Assembly: GCA_008828725.1 (NCBI GenBank)
Contig: MEHQ01000337.1
Span: 312,153-376,152 of the forward strand
Source: Saccharina japonica
Lineage: Eukaryota; Sar; Phaeophyceae; Laminariales; Laminariaceae
DNA length: 64,000 nt
Direction of reading: 5' to 3'
Within the stretch, counting starts at the first letter, position 1; each line of letters starts with the position of its first letter. A program made the position numbers and the translations under genes. The notes below the pieces were generated by a model. The model did no database searches. It was not told where the DNA came from and worked only from the letters and a program-made list of their open reading frames with translations. Of the stretch, positions 20,511 through 32,099 are shown one piece after another.

Positions 20511-21369
20511 ATTGAATTGGAATTTGTCCCAGGACAAACATCAGCATACATCAGCAAGCAGTATCCAGGTATCCTTCGAATGTTTTCGTAGGACGAAACC
20601 GATTAAAGAGAGTTACAAATCCATAGGCCATGAATCAGCGAGCAAAAAAGGGGAAAAAAAACACGATATAAACAATATAGGTGAAAGTGTTTGCTGCCTG
20701 AGCCTTGAAACACGCGCTGACATAAAGTCAAAACAGTGGCACGGACGTGATCTTCACTCTTATTAATAGCTAGCTGTGGGCAAGTCTCGCAATCAAGAGA
20801 TGCCGATTCGCAGTCATTAATTTTTTAAACGATAGGAGTAAGGAAGCTGAATATGTCTGGAACCCACTCTAACTACTTCGACGTAAAGAAACGAATTAGA
20901 GCACGCTCCCCCCAGGGCAAGCAGCGAGCGCGGCCGAGGCACCACTAGCAAGTAGGGTCGGGAGAGACGACAAGGTGAGGCCCAAATGTTCCTCACGCCA
21001 ATACGGCGCCCTATAGAAGAGGGGGTCCTGCATAATCAGGGAAGCTACCCGGTAGGAAACATCGACCGGATGCATTGTACCCTCTGAAGAGGCCGACCTC
21101 TTGCGCTCATGGATGCAATTATTAAAAAAAAAAAAAAAAAAAAAACAGCTGTGAGACCGAGGATTTCGTCGAAACTCATGTTTGCTAGCTGAGTGTAATA
21201 CTTCGATCGCGCGTACTTACGGGTTTCATATGTTTTTATGCAGGATGTACATCCCGTATGAGGGGGGCACAATCTGAGGCTGTAGAATTCAGGAAGCGTG
21301 TGTCTATTTGTGGGGGGAAAATAAAATAATGAAATAAAATAGTCTGAAATATACCTGGTACCAGGTATA
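20511..21369. repeat. Long repeat unit D, copy 1
   Basis: It is the counterpart of 28011-28755. It differs mostly by one- to three-base insertions in this copy up to about 21110, after which the copies agree well. It includes an A-run at 21123-21145. The 20920-21050 part also resembles 57040-57135. No gene was seen. Confidence 0.6.
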
Positions 21370-21370
21370 N
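21370..21370. other. Single N between repeat unit D and the hairpin array
   Basis: This is one undetermined base exactly where the match to the second copy stops (after ACCTGGTACCAGGTATA) and the tandem array starts. It probably marks a contig join. Confidence 0.6.
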
Positions 21371-22682
21371 CCCGGAACTTCTGTAAGTTCTGTAAGACAT
21401 CCATACCCGTACCCGGAACTTCTGTAAGTTCTGTAACACCTTGGGCACAATACCCCGGGTAAGGGTATTCCCTCGGCACAATACTCTGTGTGCCGGTACA
21501 GATTAGGGTATCGTTGAGGATGTCAGGAGACGGTCAGTCGAGGAAAAATGGGCATCGGTCAAGGGTGTGGATTCGAGTGTTCCACACTAAAACCTAGTAT
21601 TTTGGCGTCAGTCAAGGATAGCAAATGAAAAATGGCCGTCAGTCAAGGGGTGAAAGTGCCGTCTCCTGACATCTTTGAGGAGTGATGTTGTGCATTCTGA
21701 CGTCATGTCTCATCAGTGACACACACCAAAAACGAAATAACGAAATTAAATTACATTGTACAACCCACCTCGCTCACAACCACACATAAACCGAGCACAC
21801 AAGTACGTGGATTTTGATTTGGGGGGTAAATCTATGACCGCGGAAGTCATTCCCATGAAGTTGGAAAGGTCCTTACCGTGAAAATCGTGAAAGACAGCTA
21901 TAACAGAAATTAGCTACAATGGTACATGCATGGTGTATACGCGTTAGTACCGGTATAGTGTGTGATGTTTGAAGTACACCTATCGCAGTATTTCGATTTG
22001 CATTTTATGTATATTTTTTAGGAGTACATTTGCAGTTTTTTCGTCCCCTTGAGGTGGGTATTTACCAGGGTATCACCGGAACTTCTGTAAGTCCTGTACG
22101 CCCGTGCCTCAATCGGAACTTCTGTGAGTTCTGTACGCCGGGGCCACAATCGGAATTTCTATGAGTTCTGTACGACCGGGCCACAATCAGAGCTTCTGTG
22201 AGTTCTGTACGCCCGTTCCACAATAGATACCCGGAACTTCTCTAAGTTCTGTACGCCCGTGTCACAATACCCGGAAATTCTGTGAGTTATGTGCGACCTT
22301 CATACCCATACCCGGAACTTCTGTAAGTTCTGTGCGACCGAGCCACAATACCCGGGGTACCGGTACAACGTGTTTATACCTGCCTGGAACTTCTGTGAGT
22401 TCTTTACGCCCGTGCCACAATACCCGGAACATCTGTGAGTTCTGTAAAGGTTTTATACCCTAACCCGGAACTTCTGTAAGTTCTGTACGACCTTCATACC
22501 CTACAGTGAACTTCTGTAAGTTCTGTACTCCCCGTTTCACAATGCCCGGGGTACCGGTACAACGTGTTTGTACCTGCCCGGAACTTCTGTGAGTTCTGTA
22601 TGCCCGGGCCACAATACCCGGAACTTCTGTGAGTTCTGTAAGGGTTTTATACCTTAACCCGGAACTTCTGTAAGTTCTGTAA
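21371..22682 (+). repeat. Array of short hairpin units (GAACTT-CTGT-AAGTTC)
   Basis: About 16 units are spaced at about 40 or 75 bases. Two lie left and 14 right of a 620-base interruption. Each has a six-base stem GAACTT/AAGTTC with a CTGT loop, usually between CCCG and CTGTA. Several variant stems still pair through G-U on the plus strand. A three-unit array follows at 30936. Confidence 0.8.
21519..21673. mobile_element. Small inverted-repeat element inside the hairpin array
   Basis: A perfect 15-bp inverted repeat, GATGTCAGGAGACGG, bounds 155 bases. Inside, CAGTC(A/G)AGG occurs several times. It encodes nothing and is a MITE-like candidate. No clear target duplication was found. Confidence 0.5.
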
Positions 22683-22689
22683 AACACCC

Positions 22690-22946
22690 ATGCCCTGACC
22701 CTAAATCCACAAACCCTACAGAACTTGACCTTGGAAACATCAATTAACTCTTCGAGATGGCGAATTTTGAAAAAATGGCCACGCTCTCATTCACTCACAG
22801 AACAAAAAAAAACAACTTGTTATGCTTCTACAGGTAGGTGTATGCCAAGTCTTACGGGGGGCCATAGACTACTGTAGTCTAGATCCCCAGACTTGACCGT
22901 AGAGCCAAAAGACTACTGTAGTATTGATAGTGACAGTATTTGTTTA

Positions 22947-22947
<1 letters not shown>
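22690..22947 (+). repeat. Unique tail of the hairpin array
   Basis: From GACCCTAAATCCACAAAC to GGGGGGCCAT this stretch is repeated at 31051-31220 after the second array. Array and tail therefore form one larger repeated unit. No gene was seen. Confidence 0.55.

Positions 22948-23040
<93 letters not shown>
22948..23040 (+). repeat. (AGT)31 microsatellite
   Basis: This is 93 bases of perfect AGT at the left border of the inverted segment. Long frames through it (poly-Tyr, Thr, Leu, Ser) are artefacts of the repeat. Confidence 0.95.
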
Positions 23041-23042
<2 letters not shown>

Positions 23043-24886
23043 GAGGGAGGGAGGGGGGGGGGGGGAGGAGTGACCAGGTGCGTGCAGGGTGTGCGCAAAC
23101 ATAACCCGATGAACAGTAGTGCAACGGCCTGCATGCTTATATCGAAATCTAATGTGTACCGCGAAATATACTCCGGCGATATCGGGGCAATTCGCAGGGA
23201 AGGGGTGCCGACTGTCACGAATAGTTGCCATCCAACGTGTTTCCCCTATCGTGGAACACGTCGGAATATCGCGTTTACCGGACGTAGTACCGGAAGCCTG
23301 TGAGTCTGCTGTAGATGTTTGCTACTTGCCACGAACGTTAACACTGTTTACACGCCAGGTACCAGTTATTGTTGTGTCAGTTGTGAGGTCTATCTTTCGC
23401 CGGCCAGGATGAAAAAAAGCTACCGGCACGATGGGGAGCACAATGCCTCTAGCAACTGCCGCGTTATCACTAACAAGCTTCGACGCATCCAGCGTATACA
23501 TGTAGGAGCAACTGCCGCGTTTACCTGCACAACAAGACCCTGTCGTCGTAGGACTTGTCCAAAGAAGAGGACGCGAGAGAAGACGAGGGGAGCGCTTAGC
23601 GAGAAGAGCGCTCTCCCGGTAAACCCATCGCTATTTCCAATGCGATAGAAGAGCGCACCAGCCAGCAGAAGCAGGGAAATTGATTCTAACCAGTTCCATT
23701 CGTCCTTCACGTACTCGTAAAAACTGGAGTACATCTGGCCCGCTTCGCTCGCGATTTCAGCCTGCTCATGGGGTCAAGGGGGCAACAAGTGAATGTAAAG
23801 CGAGTTTTGGGAATGATCAGAAACTGTCTCCTTAAAGACCTAGTTAGCTATTAATAGTTACACAACTCAAATACTTAGTTAATTAATCGGCTACAAAAAC
23901 AAGTCAATTGTTCAATTTCAGGTACAACTGGTATATGTATATCGCGCCCCTCGAAGGTGAATACTAATTAAGGTCCCTAATTCGTACGAACGATCTAATT
24001 TCAGCGAGTGATAAGTGTGTATCGGCTGTACATATACTACACTTACCATTAGGTACTTCTTGCGGTACATCTGTTTATCACCGTACGGCACCATATAAAT
24101 CGTATATACACAGTAGAAACATAATTGTCGACGAAATAGTTCGCACGCCGATCACAACGTACATCATCTAGACACTGAATTTCCTGTATGAGCTGTTGGG
24201 CAGGATGTAAGTACTCGTAGACAGATGCAATTCGGGAAACACGTCCTGCATCATGGAGACTACAGGGCGCTCACCCGGCGACTTGAGCTAGATAATACGT
24301 ATCAGGAATTTGTCTGCCCTGAAATATCTAGGTCGTTACCTGGGGATCAGTGATATGTCCGATGCGTGAAAGGGTTTACAATTAAACAATTTGCGAATTG
24401 TATTATATGTTGATGACGAGGCCCGGTCACCTCGCCAGCTTACAACTCACGACAATGAACACAAGCACCACTTTGATCGAAACGAGAGGGTCTATCGCCA
24501 CCCGCACCACACGGGCGTATGGAGGGACCAAATGTTCTACCCTTGAACGCGCGACATGCGTGGTCGTGGGTGCTGTGTGAATGCCTCACGCAGAACCCGA
24601 CAAGACCACGCGAATAGGGCACATCACTCCGTGCGCAATACGGCGATACAACACGCGCTATGTGTGCATCGAAGGTGTGCGAACGGGGATAGGAGTATTT
24701 TAACGACTTGCCGAATGTTTCCACTATGTGACCTTCCTCCAGCCGCTTGCGCGACACATACCGTAGCATGCACCGCAGGGTACTAGACCCGTGCCCGAGG
24801 TAGCAGCAGCTTGCTTCGTAGTTGCAACGGTACCGATGGGTTACATTGGGATGCACAACACGTGTTGTATACGTGGAAATGTGGTT
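23041..24886 (-). repeat. Inverted copy of 9391-11236 (part of intron 6, exon 7, intron 7)
   Basis: Position p here equals the complement of 34277 minus p, with no difference noticed along 1,846 bases. The left edge lies in the pyrimidine tract before exon 8, the right edge in intron 6. Both edges abut TAG/CTA tracts. Confidence 0.9.
23525..23761 (-). pseudogene. Inverted orphan exon 7 of the channel gene
   Basis: This is the 237-base exon with NWLESISLLLLAGALFY and FFGQVLRRQGLVVQ, reading on the minus strand with intact AG and GT borders. It lies opposite in orientation to the following exon 8 and has no exon 6, so it cannot contribute to a normal transcript in this arrangement. If the inversion is an assembly error this exon is simply a second copy of 10516-10752. 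Confidence 0.8.
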
Positions 24887-24887
24887 N

Positions 24888-24981
<94 letters not shown>

Positions 24982-25013
24982 TACTACTACTACTGCTACT
25001 ACTACCCTCCTCT
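24887..25013 (+). repeat. N followed by (ACT)31 microsatellite
   Basis: An N at 24887 is followed by 93 perfect bases of ACT to 24980, then a few imperfect units. The tract length equals that of the left (AGT)31 and the orientation is mirrored. The direct copy of the gene starts within CCCTCCTCTTGCATAG at 25005. Confidence 0.9.
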
Positions 25014-25020
25014 TGCATAG

Positions 25021-26256
25021 GCAATCACGATTATGATCGGAGAACTTCTTCAATTCGGGCTGATCCTAGTGGTTGTTATGATGGGTTTCACCGTGGCGTT
25101 CTTTGCCATTTTCGGCGAAGAGCGCTCGTACGGTAACATCTGGTTGGACGTCTTCAAAGCGATGCTGGGAGAGGTCGGCGTTTTCGACGAGTTCTTCGAC
25201 GGCTATTACGGGACCGTGGGGAGATTCATTCTGGTCGTTTACCTCCTGGTCATGTCCGTCTTGCTGCTCAACCTCCTCATCGCTATCCTCAGCACAGAAC
25301 ACTCGAAAATCGAGCAAGGTCAGGACAGGGCTTTCCGAGTCTCCAAGGTCCGCATAATGAAGCTGTACAGCCGGAATGTGAACATGGACTCCCAGCCTCC
25401 CCCGTTTAATCTGGTGCAGCTGGCCTTGATGCTTCCGTTTCTCGCTGTTGATCGAGTTTTCAAGACAAGCACACACGGCAAGGTCAAGAGAATGGTCGGG
25501 GGATCTGTGTTTTGGTTTATCATGGGACCTTTGAGCATCCTAGCTTTGTGGGCGCTGAGCTTGGCATCTGCCCCGAGCGTGGTTCTGTCTCTCTGGCGGG
25601 ATACCTTTCACCGCAGGTTTCGTGGCAGTTCTTCGGTATATTTCGTTCTCCGCAGCTGTATGGCCGTATCGTTCCGATTTTTTTGTGTCCCGATAATCCT
25701 GTCAGCGCTCTGGATAAAGGCGGGAGCTGTAGCGTACTACTCCGCCGCCATGGATGTGGCTATGTCCCTGTGCGGCCGGGAGAGCGAGAGAGGAGCAGAA
25801 GTGTCACCCAGTACCTACCACGAGAAGCAGGAGCAGCACCTCCGCGAGGCGAATACTCTCAGCGTGGACGAGATCCTCAAGCGCACCCGAGGCGGGAAAA
25901 GCGTACGCGAGATCTGGGCCTACCTGGACGAGCTGGCTAGCACGGACGGTCTCCACCCGCGGAAAAGCGAGAAGAACAATCCTGCGACCGCGGAGCACCT
26001 TAACCGCACGCGGAGTCAACTCCAATCCTCCAGCGAGAAGCGAGGACAAGCTTTGCTGGCACACCTGCAATCGCTCGACGCTGCGGTCAAGACCGGAGTC
26101 CAGGAACTGGGCCAGAGGGTGGACCACAGGGTTGACGCGTTGGACAACAGAGTGGACGAGCGTTTGGACAGACTCGAAGAAAACGTGGCTGGGATGGTTG
26201 CGGAATACCTAGCCAAGCTGAACGACTACTCGGCATTGTCTAAGAAGCCTCGATAA
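25021..26256 (+). pseudogene. Second copy of channel exon 8, otherwise exonless
   Basis: It corresponds to 11251-12486 shifted by 13,770 bases, and the encoded 411 residues are identical. It carries S5, the pore stretch FKAMLGEV, S6 LLNLLIAILST, later hydrophobic segments and the C-terminal coiled coil, ending at the same TAA. No sense-strand exons 1-7 precede it here, so it is an orphan terminal exon, or a duplicate contig of the first gene. The preceding acceptor TTGCATAG is retained, but the pyrimidine tract is cut and replaced by the ACT tract. Confidence 0.85.
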
Positions 26257-27281
26257 GGATTGAAAGAATGCGCGCTTTGTTGCTGTTGCTGTTCGTCAAG
26301 GCAGACCCTTTTATACATAGATCGTGGTGTCGGGCACTGACGGGCGGAGGACTGTTGACAGGGTTGACATGCTTGGCGTCCAGCCTGAACTAGCTCGTTG
26401 AAAGATGTTTTGAGACGTGCTATGCCATCTCGAGCAGAAATACAGCAATGGCGAGGTGTTTCGAAGTGTGTTCCGATAGGGAGCACATATTGGCCTAAAC
26501 TATGTCTGACGGACTGAGTTCACCGACTGAGGAGTTTCCCCGTATCGTTGAGACACCAGGTCTTATTTTATAATCGATTCATGATATTCGGCCACGGGAT
26601 TGCATTCTCACCGTGTTACGTTTTCCTTTTTTTCCAAATTGGTGTTTTGGTGGGGTACAAAGCTCTTCAAAAGTGAGGAACTCTACCGTAGATCGCGTCT
26701 TGTGCCTTGAGAATCTACCGGTGGTGGTGTGCTCCTTGTGCTAAGGCTGTGGGTTCGGGGGAAATGAAATCTTGCTATTGAAATGCAAGTGAAGGTTTCC
26801 CGTCTCGAGGATAGAGCGTACTCCCGAGTCCATGGCTGTCACAGACGACAAGAGGTTGGTTCCCAATCCAGGTTCAATTATGGCGGAAATACGGCCTGGA
26901 ACACGCTGTTCAGTTTGGTCGATGATGTATCCCCAGATAGTTCCAGTTGCCGTCGCGAGTACTTTCCTCTTACCGGCTGTGACGATGATCGTGGGCTTCT
27001 TCAGCTTCTTGTATTCCCTCATGGTGTCCTACTTTGAAATACAAATTTCGGTAAACATGGATGCAATGTGTAGCCCAGAGTCGCACTGGACAGAACCGCT
27101 GAGAAAACGACCACAAGGAAGTCGGGCTAGGATTGTTCAGGAAATTCGGAAATTCCGGAGTCGTTATATTGGAGTTGGTGTACAGTAGAACCCACCTCCC
27201 TTCTCAAATTCATCCTGGACTGCAGTACTACTGTAGTAGCTTTCCTGTTTCTTGAATATGAATTCCTAGGTGTCCTATAAC
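26257..27281 (+). repeat. Copy of the gene 3' flank
   Basis: It matches 12487-13511 with only scattered single-base changes (for example around 26980 and 27030) and includes the old MITE relic at 26498-26699. It runs directly into the 42-bp minisatellite after about 20 different bases, without the 6.3-kb block seen in copy 1. Confidence 0.8.
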
Positions 27282-27299
27282 AGTATAAAAATATGTCAC

Positions 27300-28010
27300 C
27301 CTGAACAATTCATATTTTAATAGCATTTTGTGCCTACAGTTGTTTTTGGGTGTTGTCTACTAATTGGAATTGCCCAACCAAATGATTTCGCTTAAAGTAT
27401 ACCTGGTATTAATTGGGGTTTTCCGGGCAATTCATATTGGGTGCTGTCTAGTAATGGGAATTGTCCAGACAATTGATTTCGAGTGAAGTCTATTCATTGG
27501 AATTGCCTGAGCAAATGTTTGGACAATTCCTATTACGATTGTATATTGTGCCTACAATTGATGTCGGGTGCTGTTTATTAATTGAATTGTCCATCAAAAT
27601 GGTTTCGAGTATTTTATATGCATTGGAATTAGCGTACCGTCCACTATCAGAAACAAAATTAACCAATCAGTCATTTTTTTCGAATTATATCTGTTAATCG
27701 GAATTGTCCAGCCAAACGATTTCGAGTGATATTTATTAATTGGAATTGTCCAGCCAAATGATTTCGAGTGCTGTCTATTAATTGGAATTGTCCAGCCAAA
27801 TGATTTCGAGTGCTGTCTATTAACTGGAATTGTCCAGCCAAATGATTTCGAGTGCTGTCTATTAATTATAATTATCTAGCCAAAAGGTTTCGATTGCTAC
27901 CTAATAATTGGAATTGTCCAACCGAATGAGTTAGAACACGTACCATGTGTTAATTGGAATTGCCCATGTAATTGATTTCGGCGATTGTCGATTGATTGGA
28001 ATTGTCCAGA
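27300..28010 (+). repeat. 42-bp minisatellite, second array
   Basis: It has the same unit order as 19860-20510, plus two additional units around 27780-27863. Confidence 0.85.
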
Positions 28011-28755
28011 CAACATCACAACAACAGCAAGCAGTATCCAGGTATCTTACGAATGTTTCGTAGACGAAACCGATAAAAATTACAAATCCATAGGCAGTCA
28101 GCAGCAAAAAGGGGGGAAAACACGTATAAACAATAAGGTGAAAAGTGTTGCTGAGCCTTGAACCCCTGACATAAAGTCAAACACGGCACGTGAAACTCTT
28201 ATCAATAGCTACTGTGGCAACGTCTCGCAATCAGGCCGATTCGCATGTCATTATTTTAACATAGGAGTAGGAAGCTGATATGTCGGAACCACACTACTAC
28301 TGACGTAAAAACGAATTAAGCACGCTCCCCCAGGGCAAGCAGCGAGCGCGGCCGAGGCCACCACTAGCAGAGGGTCGGGAGAGACGAACAAGGTGAGGCA
28401 TGTCCAGCAAACGGCGCACCAAGAGGGGGGCCTCATATCAGGGAAGCTACCCGGTACGAAATCGACGTGCATACCTCTGAGAGCCGACCTCTTGCGTCAT
28501 GATGCAATATTAAAAAAAAAATGAGAAAAAAAAACAACAGCTGTGAGCTCGAGGATTTCGTCGAAGCTCATCTTTGCTAGCTGAGTGTAATACTTCGATC
28601 GCGCGTACGTACGGATTTTATATGTCCTCATGTAGGGTGTACATCCCGTATGAGGGGGACACAATCTGAGGCTGTAGAGTTCAGGAAGTGTGCGTCTATT
28701 TGTGGGGGGAGAAAAAAATAAAATAAAACAGTCTGAAATAAACATATCAGGTATA
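28011..28755. repeat. Long repeat unit D, copy 2
   Basis: It is the counterpart of 20511-21369 and is shorter by many small gaps in its first 480 bases. The right part (28540-28720) is complementary to 2680-2850. No gene was seen. Confidence 0.6.
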
Positions 28756-29412
28756 CTTATAGTGTATGTGTTGTGTTTAATAGTACCAATAGTCTGGGGC
28801 AGGAAACTCTTGAACGGACATTGATAGACTAAACCACTTTTGTTCGTCCGAACAGAGCAGTCCCTCCACTAAAATCATACTTCGTATTCTTAGTAGAATA
28901 GGCCAGACATAATATTATTAGAACGAATACTGCTGTAGATAGCCCAGAGCAGAAACCTTATGCCCGAATATCCCACATACATGCAAATATCCTAAACTTA
29001 ATAGGCCAGACCAGAACAAAATACTAAAACACTACAGTATGTAATGGCAGTTTAAGATTGAACCCTTCGCCTGAACCATTCCTATTACCAGACAGACCTC
29101 AAACCAAATGTTAGAATACTTCCTATTCCTATTAGGACGTCTGTCTGATCTTTGTTGTATTCGCATGATGACATGATGATATATCCTTTTATCTCCACCG
29201 ACTGCACACCCACCTGTAGCCTGTGTGTTTTAGCAGAAACGTTGACGACCCAGCACCGGTGATTTGCGGCATTTCTGCTTCGAGCTCACGAGCGGTGCAC
29301 TTTATCCTAAAGCCAACCTACACAACGAAATCAGCATACTACCATGAAGCGAGTCTGCAATGAATGATGATATCAACGGCTGGCTGGATCAAGGGCCCGA
29401 GCCTGAACGCAG
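28756..29412. other. Unassigned stretch
   Basis: AT-rich sequence with no long open frame, repeat or RNA feature that I can support. Confidence 0.3.
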
Positions 29413-29416
29413 GGGA

Positions 29417-29663
29417 GACACGTGCTACGGTAGAGGTAGCACTTTTTGGCTCAATCGTTTTCTGAACGATCGGGCTCCTTAACCCAACTTCGCCGGGCTT
29501 TCATTTTTGTGACGAATAATGTTTCAGAGTATACTTCGGTCATGAGATTTCGCACCCGGCAGCACTTTTATTTTCCTCCAAAATCATTTTTTCGGTGAGG
29601 TATGACGCTCCTTAAGTAATAAGCTCAGAAAAAACATGCTGCACCTCTATCGTAGCATGCGTC
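29417..29663 (+). mobile_element. MITE family A, well preserved
   Basis: 247 bp from GACACGTGCTACGGTAGAGG to CTATCGTAGCATGCGTC. GGGA lies on both sides (29413-29416 and 29664-29667). It faces the next copy in inverted orientation. Confidence 0.9.
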
Positions 29664-30020
29664 GGGAACTAGATGCCAGAGCTCAAACATGATGATCAGC
29701 AAGGGCGTGGATTTCGCATCTCGCAACCCTCTCTGCTGCCGGAAGCCGTCCCTTCTGCGTCGCTTAGCCGCCCCATCTGTGTCGCTTAGCCAGTCAGTGC
29801 TTGTCCCTTGTTGGGAAAAAAACGACGGAAAAAAAAAACGAAAACACTGCGCACTACGTAGAAAACATCGGAATTTCGAAAAGAAAATATGAAACACACT
29901 AAAAAAGTCTCGCACACTTTTTTTTTCACACTCGTTGACCAAAAAAAAAACTTGTCACTGCGTACGACAACTATTGTGTATAAAATGTGTGAAGTGTTAC
30001 GGTGTGGCCTATTGAATGAT

Positions 30021-30266
30021 GACGCATGCTACGATAGAGGTGCACCATGTTTTTTCTGAGCTCCTCACCTAAGGAGCGTCATATCTCACCGAAACAAATA
30101 TTTCAGAGGAAATAAAAGTGCTGCCGGATGAGAAACCACACGACCGAAGTATACTCTGGAAAGTTGCTCGTCACAGAAATGAAAGTCCGGCGAATTTGGG
30201 TCAAGGAGCCCGATCGTTCAGAAAAGGATCTAGCCAAAAAGTGCTACCTCTACCGTAGCACGCGTC
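30021..30266 (-). mobile_element. MITE family A, well preserved, inverted
   Basis: 246 bp from GACGCATGCTACGATAGAGG to CTACCGTAGCACGCGTC. TGAT lies on both sides (30017-30020 and 30267-30270). Its complement is close to the copy at 29417, giving an inverted pair with a 357-base spacer that holds no gene. Confidence 0.9.
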
Positions 30267-30270
30267 TGAT

Positions 30271-30930
30271 AGGGGTAAAATACCGATCGATACCAGCCCA
30301 GCCAGCATGATGTTTATAACACCCCCCCCCCCTTTGACCGGCGAGGTATTTGTAACGCCTGTATACCGTATACGGCCGTGCGTTGACCTACTACCCCCTT
30401 CGTTTCAATACCTACGCAGCTCGCAAAGTTGAGTATCAACAACTATTCAATCGGTCGAGCTCACAGCTCACGTATTTATTATAATTTTATGTATTACCTG
30501 TGGGGAGGAAGACGTGCGTTTTAGGGACGCACGCGCAAGGGTTTCTATAAAAGAAGCATTCGAAGTGAGATTCGCACCAGTGTCCTTGACGGCGTCTAAT
30601 AATGTGAAGGTTGAGCTATTATAATAGTAGCAGTAGGTGAAATATCGACCGACTACTACCCAGCCCACAGGCCAATCCTTATATAATATGTAGCATACCG
30701 CATACCTGGTATGTATGATAGCATGTATCTGGTATGTATTATATGTATAATACTACCTGGTACCAGGTACATATGATAAGGACGAGGGACGAGTATCAGG
30801 TGATCTGTAATCTGTGCGACCTCGCTTCTCTCGCTCCGTAGACTACACGGGCGACTATTAATATTATTATTGGAGAAAAACATCGAAATATATTCACAAT
30901 ACCCGGGGTACCGGTACAACGTGTTTGTAC
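30271..30930. other. Unassigned stretch with GGTACC dyads
   Basis: There is a C-run near 30322. Around 30695-30770 several ACCTGGTA(C/T) and ACCAGGTA dyads occur, as also at 2503 and 21352. No gene was seen. Confidence 0.3.
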
Positions 30931-30935
30931 CTGCC

Positions 30936-31042
30936 CGGAACTTATGCGAGTTCTGTATGCCCGGGCCACAAGACCCGGAACTTCTGTGAGTTCTGTAAGG
31001 GTTTTATACCCTAACCCGGAACTTCTGTAAGTTCTGTGAGAC
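30936..31042 (+). repeat. Second hairpin-unit array, three units
   Basis: Three units of the GAACTT/AAGTTC type (one with loop ATGC) are followed by the same tail as at 22690. It is the truncated partner of the large array. Confidence 0.8.
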
Positions 31043-31251
31043 ACCCATACCCTGACCCTAAATCCACAAACAAACCCTACAGAACTTGACCTTGGAAATA
31101 TCAATTAACTCTTCGAGATGGCGAATTTTGAAAAATGGCCACGCTCTCATTCACTCACAGAAAAAAAAAAACTTATTATGCTTCTACAGGTAGGTGTATG
31201 TCAGTCTTACGGGGGGCCATACATACTAGTCTAGTACCGACATTGTTGCAG

Positions 31252-31454
31252 ATATCCTGGATGCCATCAACACCGGAGTCCCGGCGGCGGTGGCTTCAGT
31301 GCTTGCAAGGGTGGATGGCGAGCGCGTTGCGGGCGTCCTGACTAGCTTGATTCCGCAAAGGATGTCCCTTACAGCCCACGCTGCTCGCACCGGCAGTGTG
31401 GACATGTTCGTTCAGGTTCGCCGGTTAATGGAAGCGCATCTGAGCCTCGAACAG
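31252..31454 (+). pseudogene. Orphan channel exon 2 (ankyrin)
   Basis: 203 bases with intact borders (TTGTTGCAG before, GTACGC after). It reads ILDAINTGVPAAVASVLARV and then AHAARTGSVDMFVQV, with the same phases as exon 2 of the full gene. No exon 1 precedes it, because the hairpin array tail abuts just upstream. It belongs to a block 31252-33660 that closely matches 38534-40945. Confidence 0.75.
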
Positions 31455-31983
31455 GTACGCTTGCAAGTGACCATTGAGTGTGTTCGTTGAGGTTCACAGC
31501 AGGCCAATAGTAAAACCATGCACCTCAACCTCCGAAGATGTGAGATTTGTTTTGATAGTCGCTGAATGTGTTAGTTTGGTTCGCAGATCGATTACAAAAC
31601 TTACCAACCTAACGTTAGATCAAGCGCGCTCAAGCTGACCATGCGATGCACCCAGGCTATTGGCGAGACATTTTTGTTTTAGGTGTATCCGGTTGGATTA
31701 GCATGGCCGGGAAGCCATGCACCAAGGTACGGTAAGGCAGGGGAGTGCGTGCAGTCGGGCCCAACTGTCGAGGGCTACCCAACCAAGAAACTACCCAAGA
31801 TATTTGCGATTCCCCTAGAGCATATGCCCTACGAAACACATACCTGGTACTCGGGTTATGAACTCCGAGTACCCCTGAGGTATACACCCGGAACACGCCC
31901 TCTCAAGATACCCCGTTGGATGACAAGAACCTCACGGCACATACGAACAACGGCCACACCAACTCATAATTCAATTCCCGCAG

Positions 31984-32099
31984 GCTAGTAAGGCGCTCAT
32001 CACTACCGGTGAGCACGGCAATGGGTCTCTTCTCGTGGCTGCCGCTGAGGCGGGGAGCGCTGCCGTGTTTTCGAGGGGGTTCGGCTTCTTGACGGCGAG
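31984..32099 (+). pseudogene. Orphan channel exon 3 with a one-base deletion
   Basis: 116 bases instead of the 117 in the full gene. The loss lies in the TTTTCGAGGGGGTTCGGC stretch, where the full gene has TTTTCGAAGGTGGTTCGGC. The same loss occurs in the paralogue at 39266-39381, so it predates this duplication. The acceptor CCCGCAG and donor GTAAGG are kept. Confidence 0.75.

Noticed and set aside
21371-22682. CRISPR-like array
   Set aside because: Repeats are short and imperfect, spacers irregular and related to one another, no cas genes, and the context is eukaryotic.
22879-23231. Long open frames of poly-Thr, Tyr, Leu across the TAG tracts
   Set aside because: They are produced by the trinucleotide repeat in every frame and have no supporting coding context.
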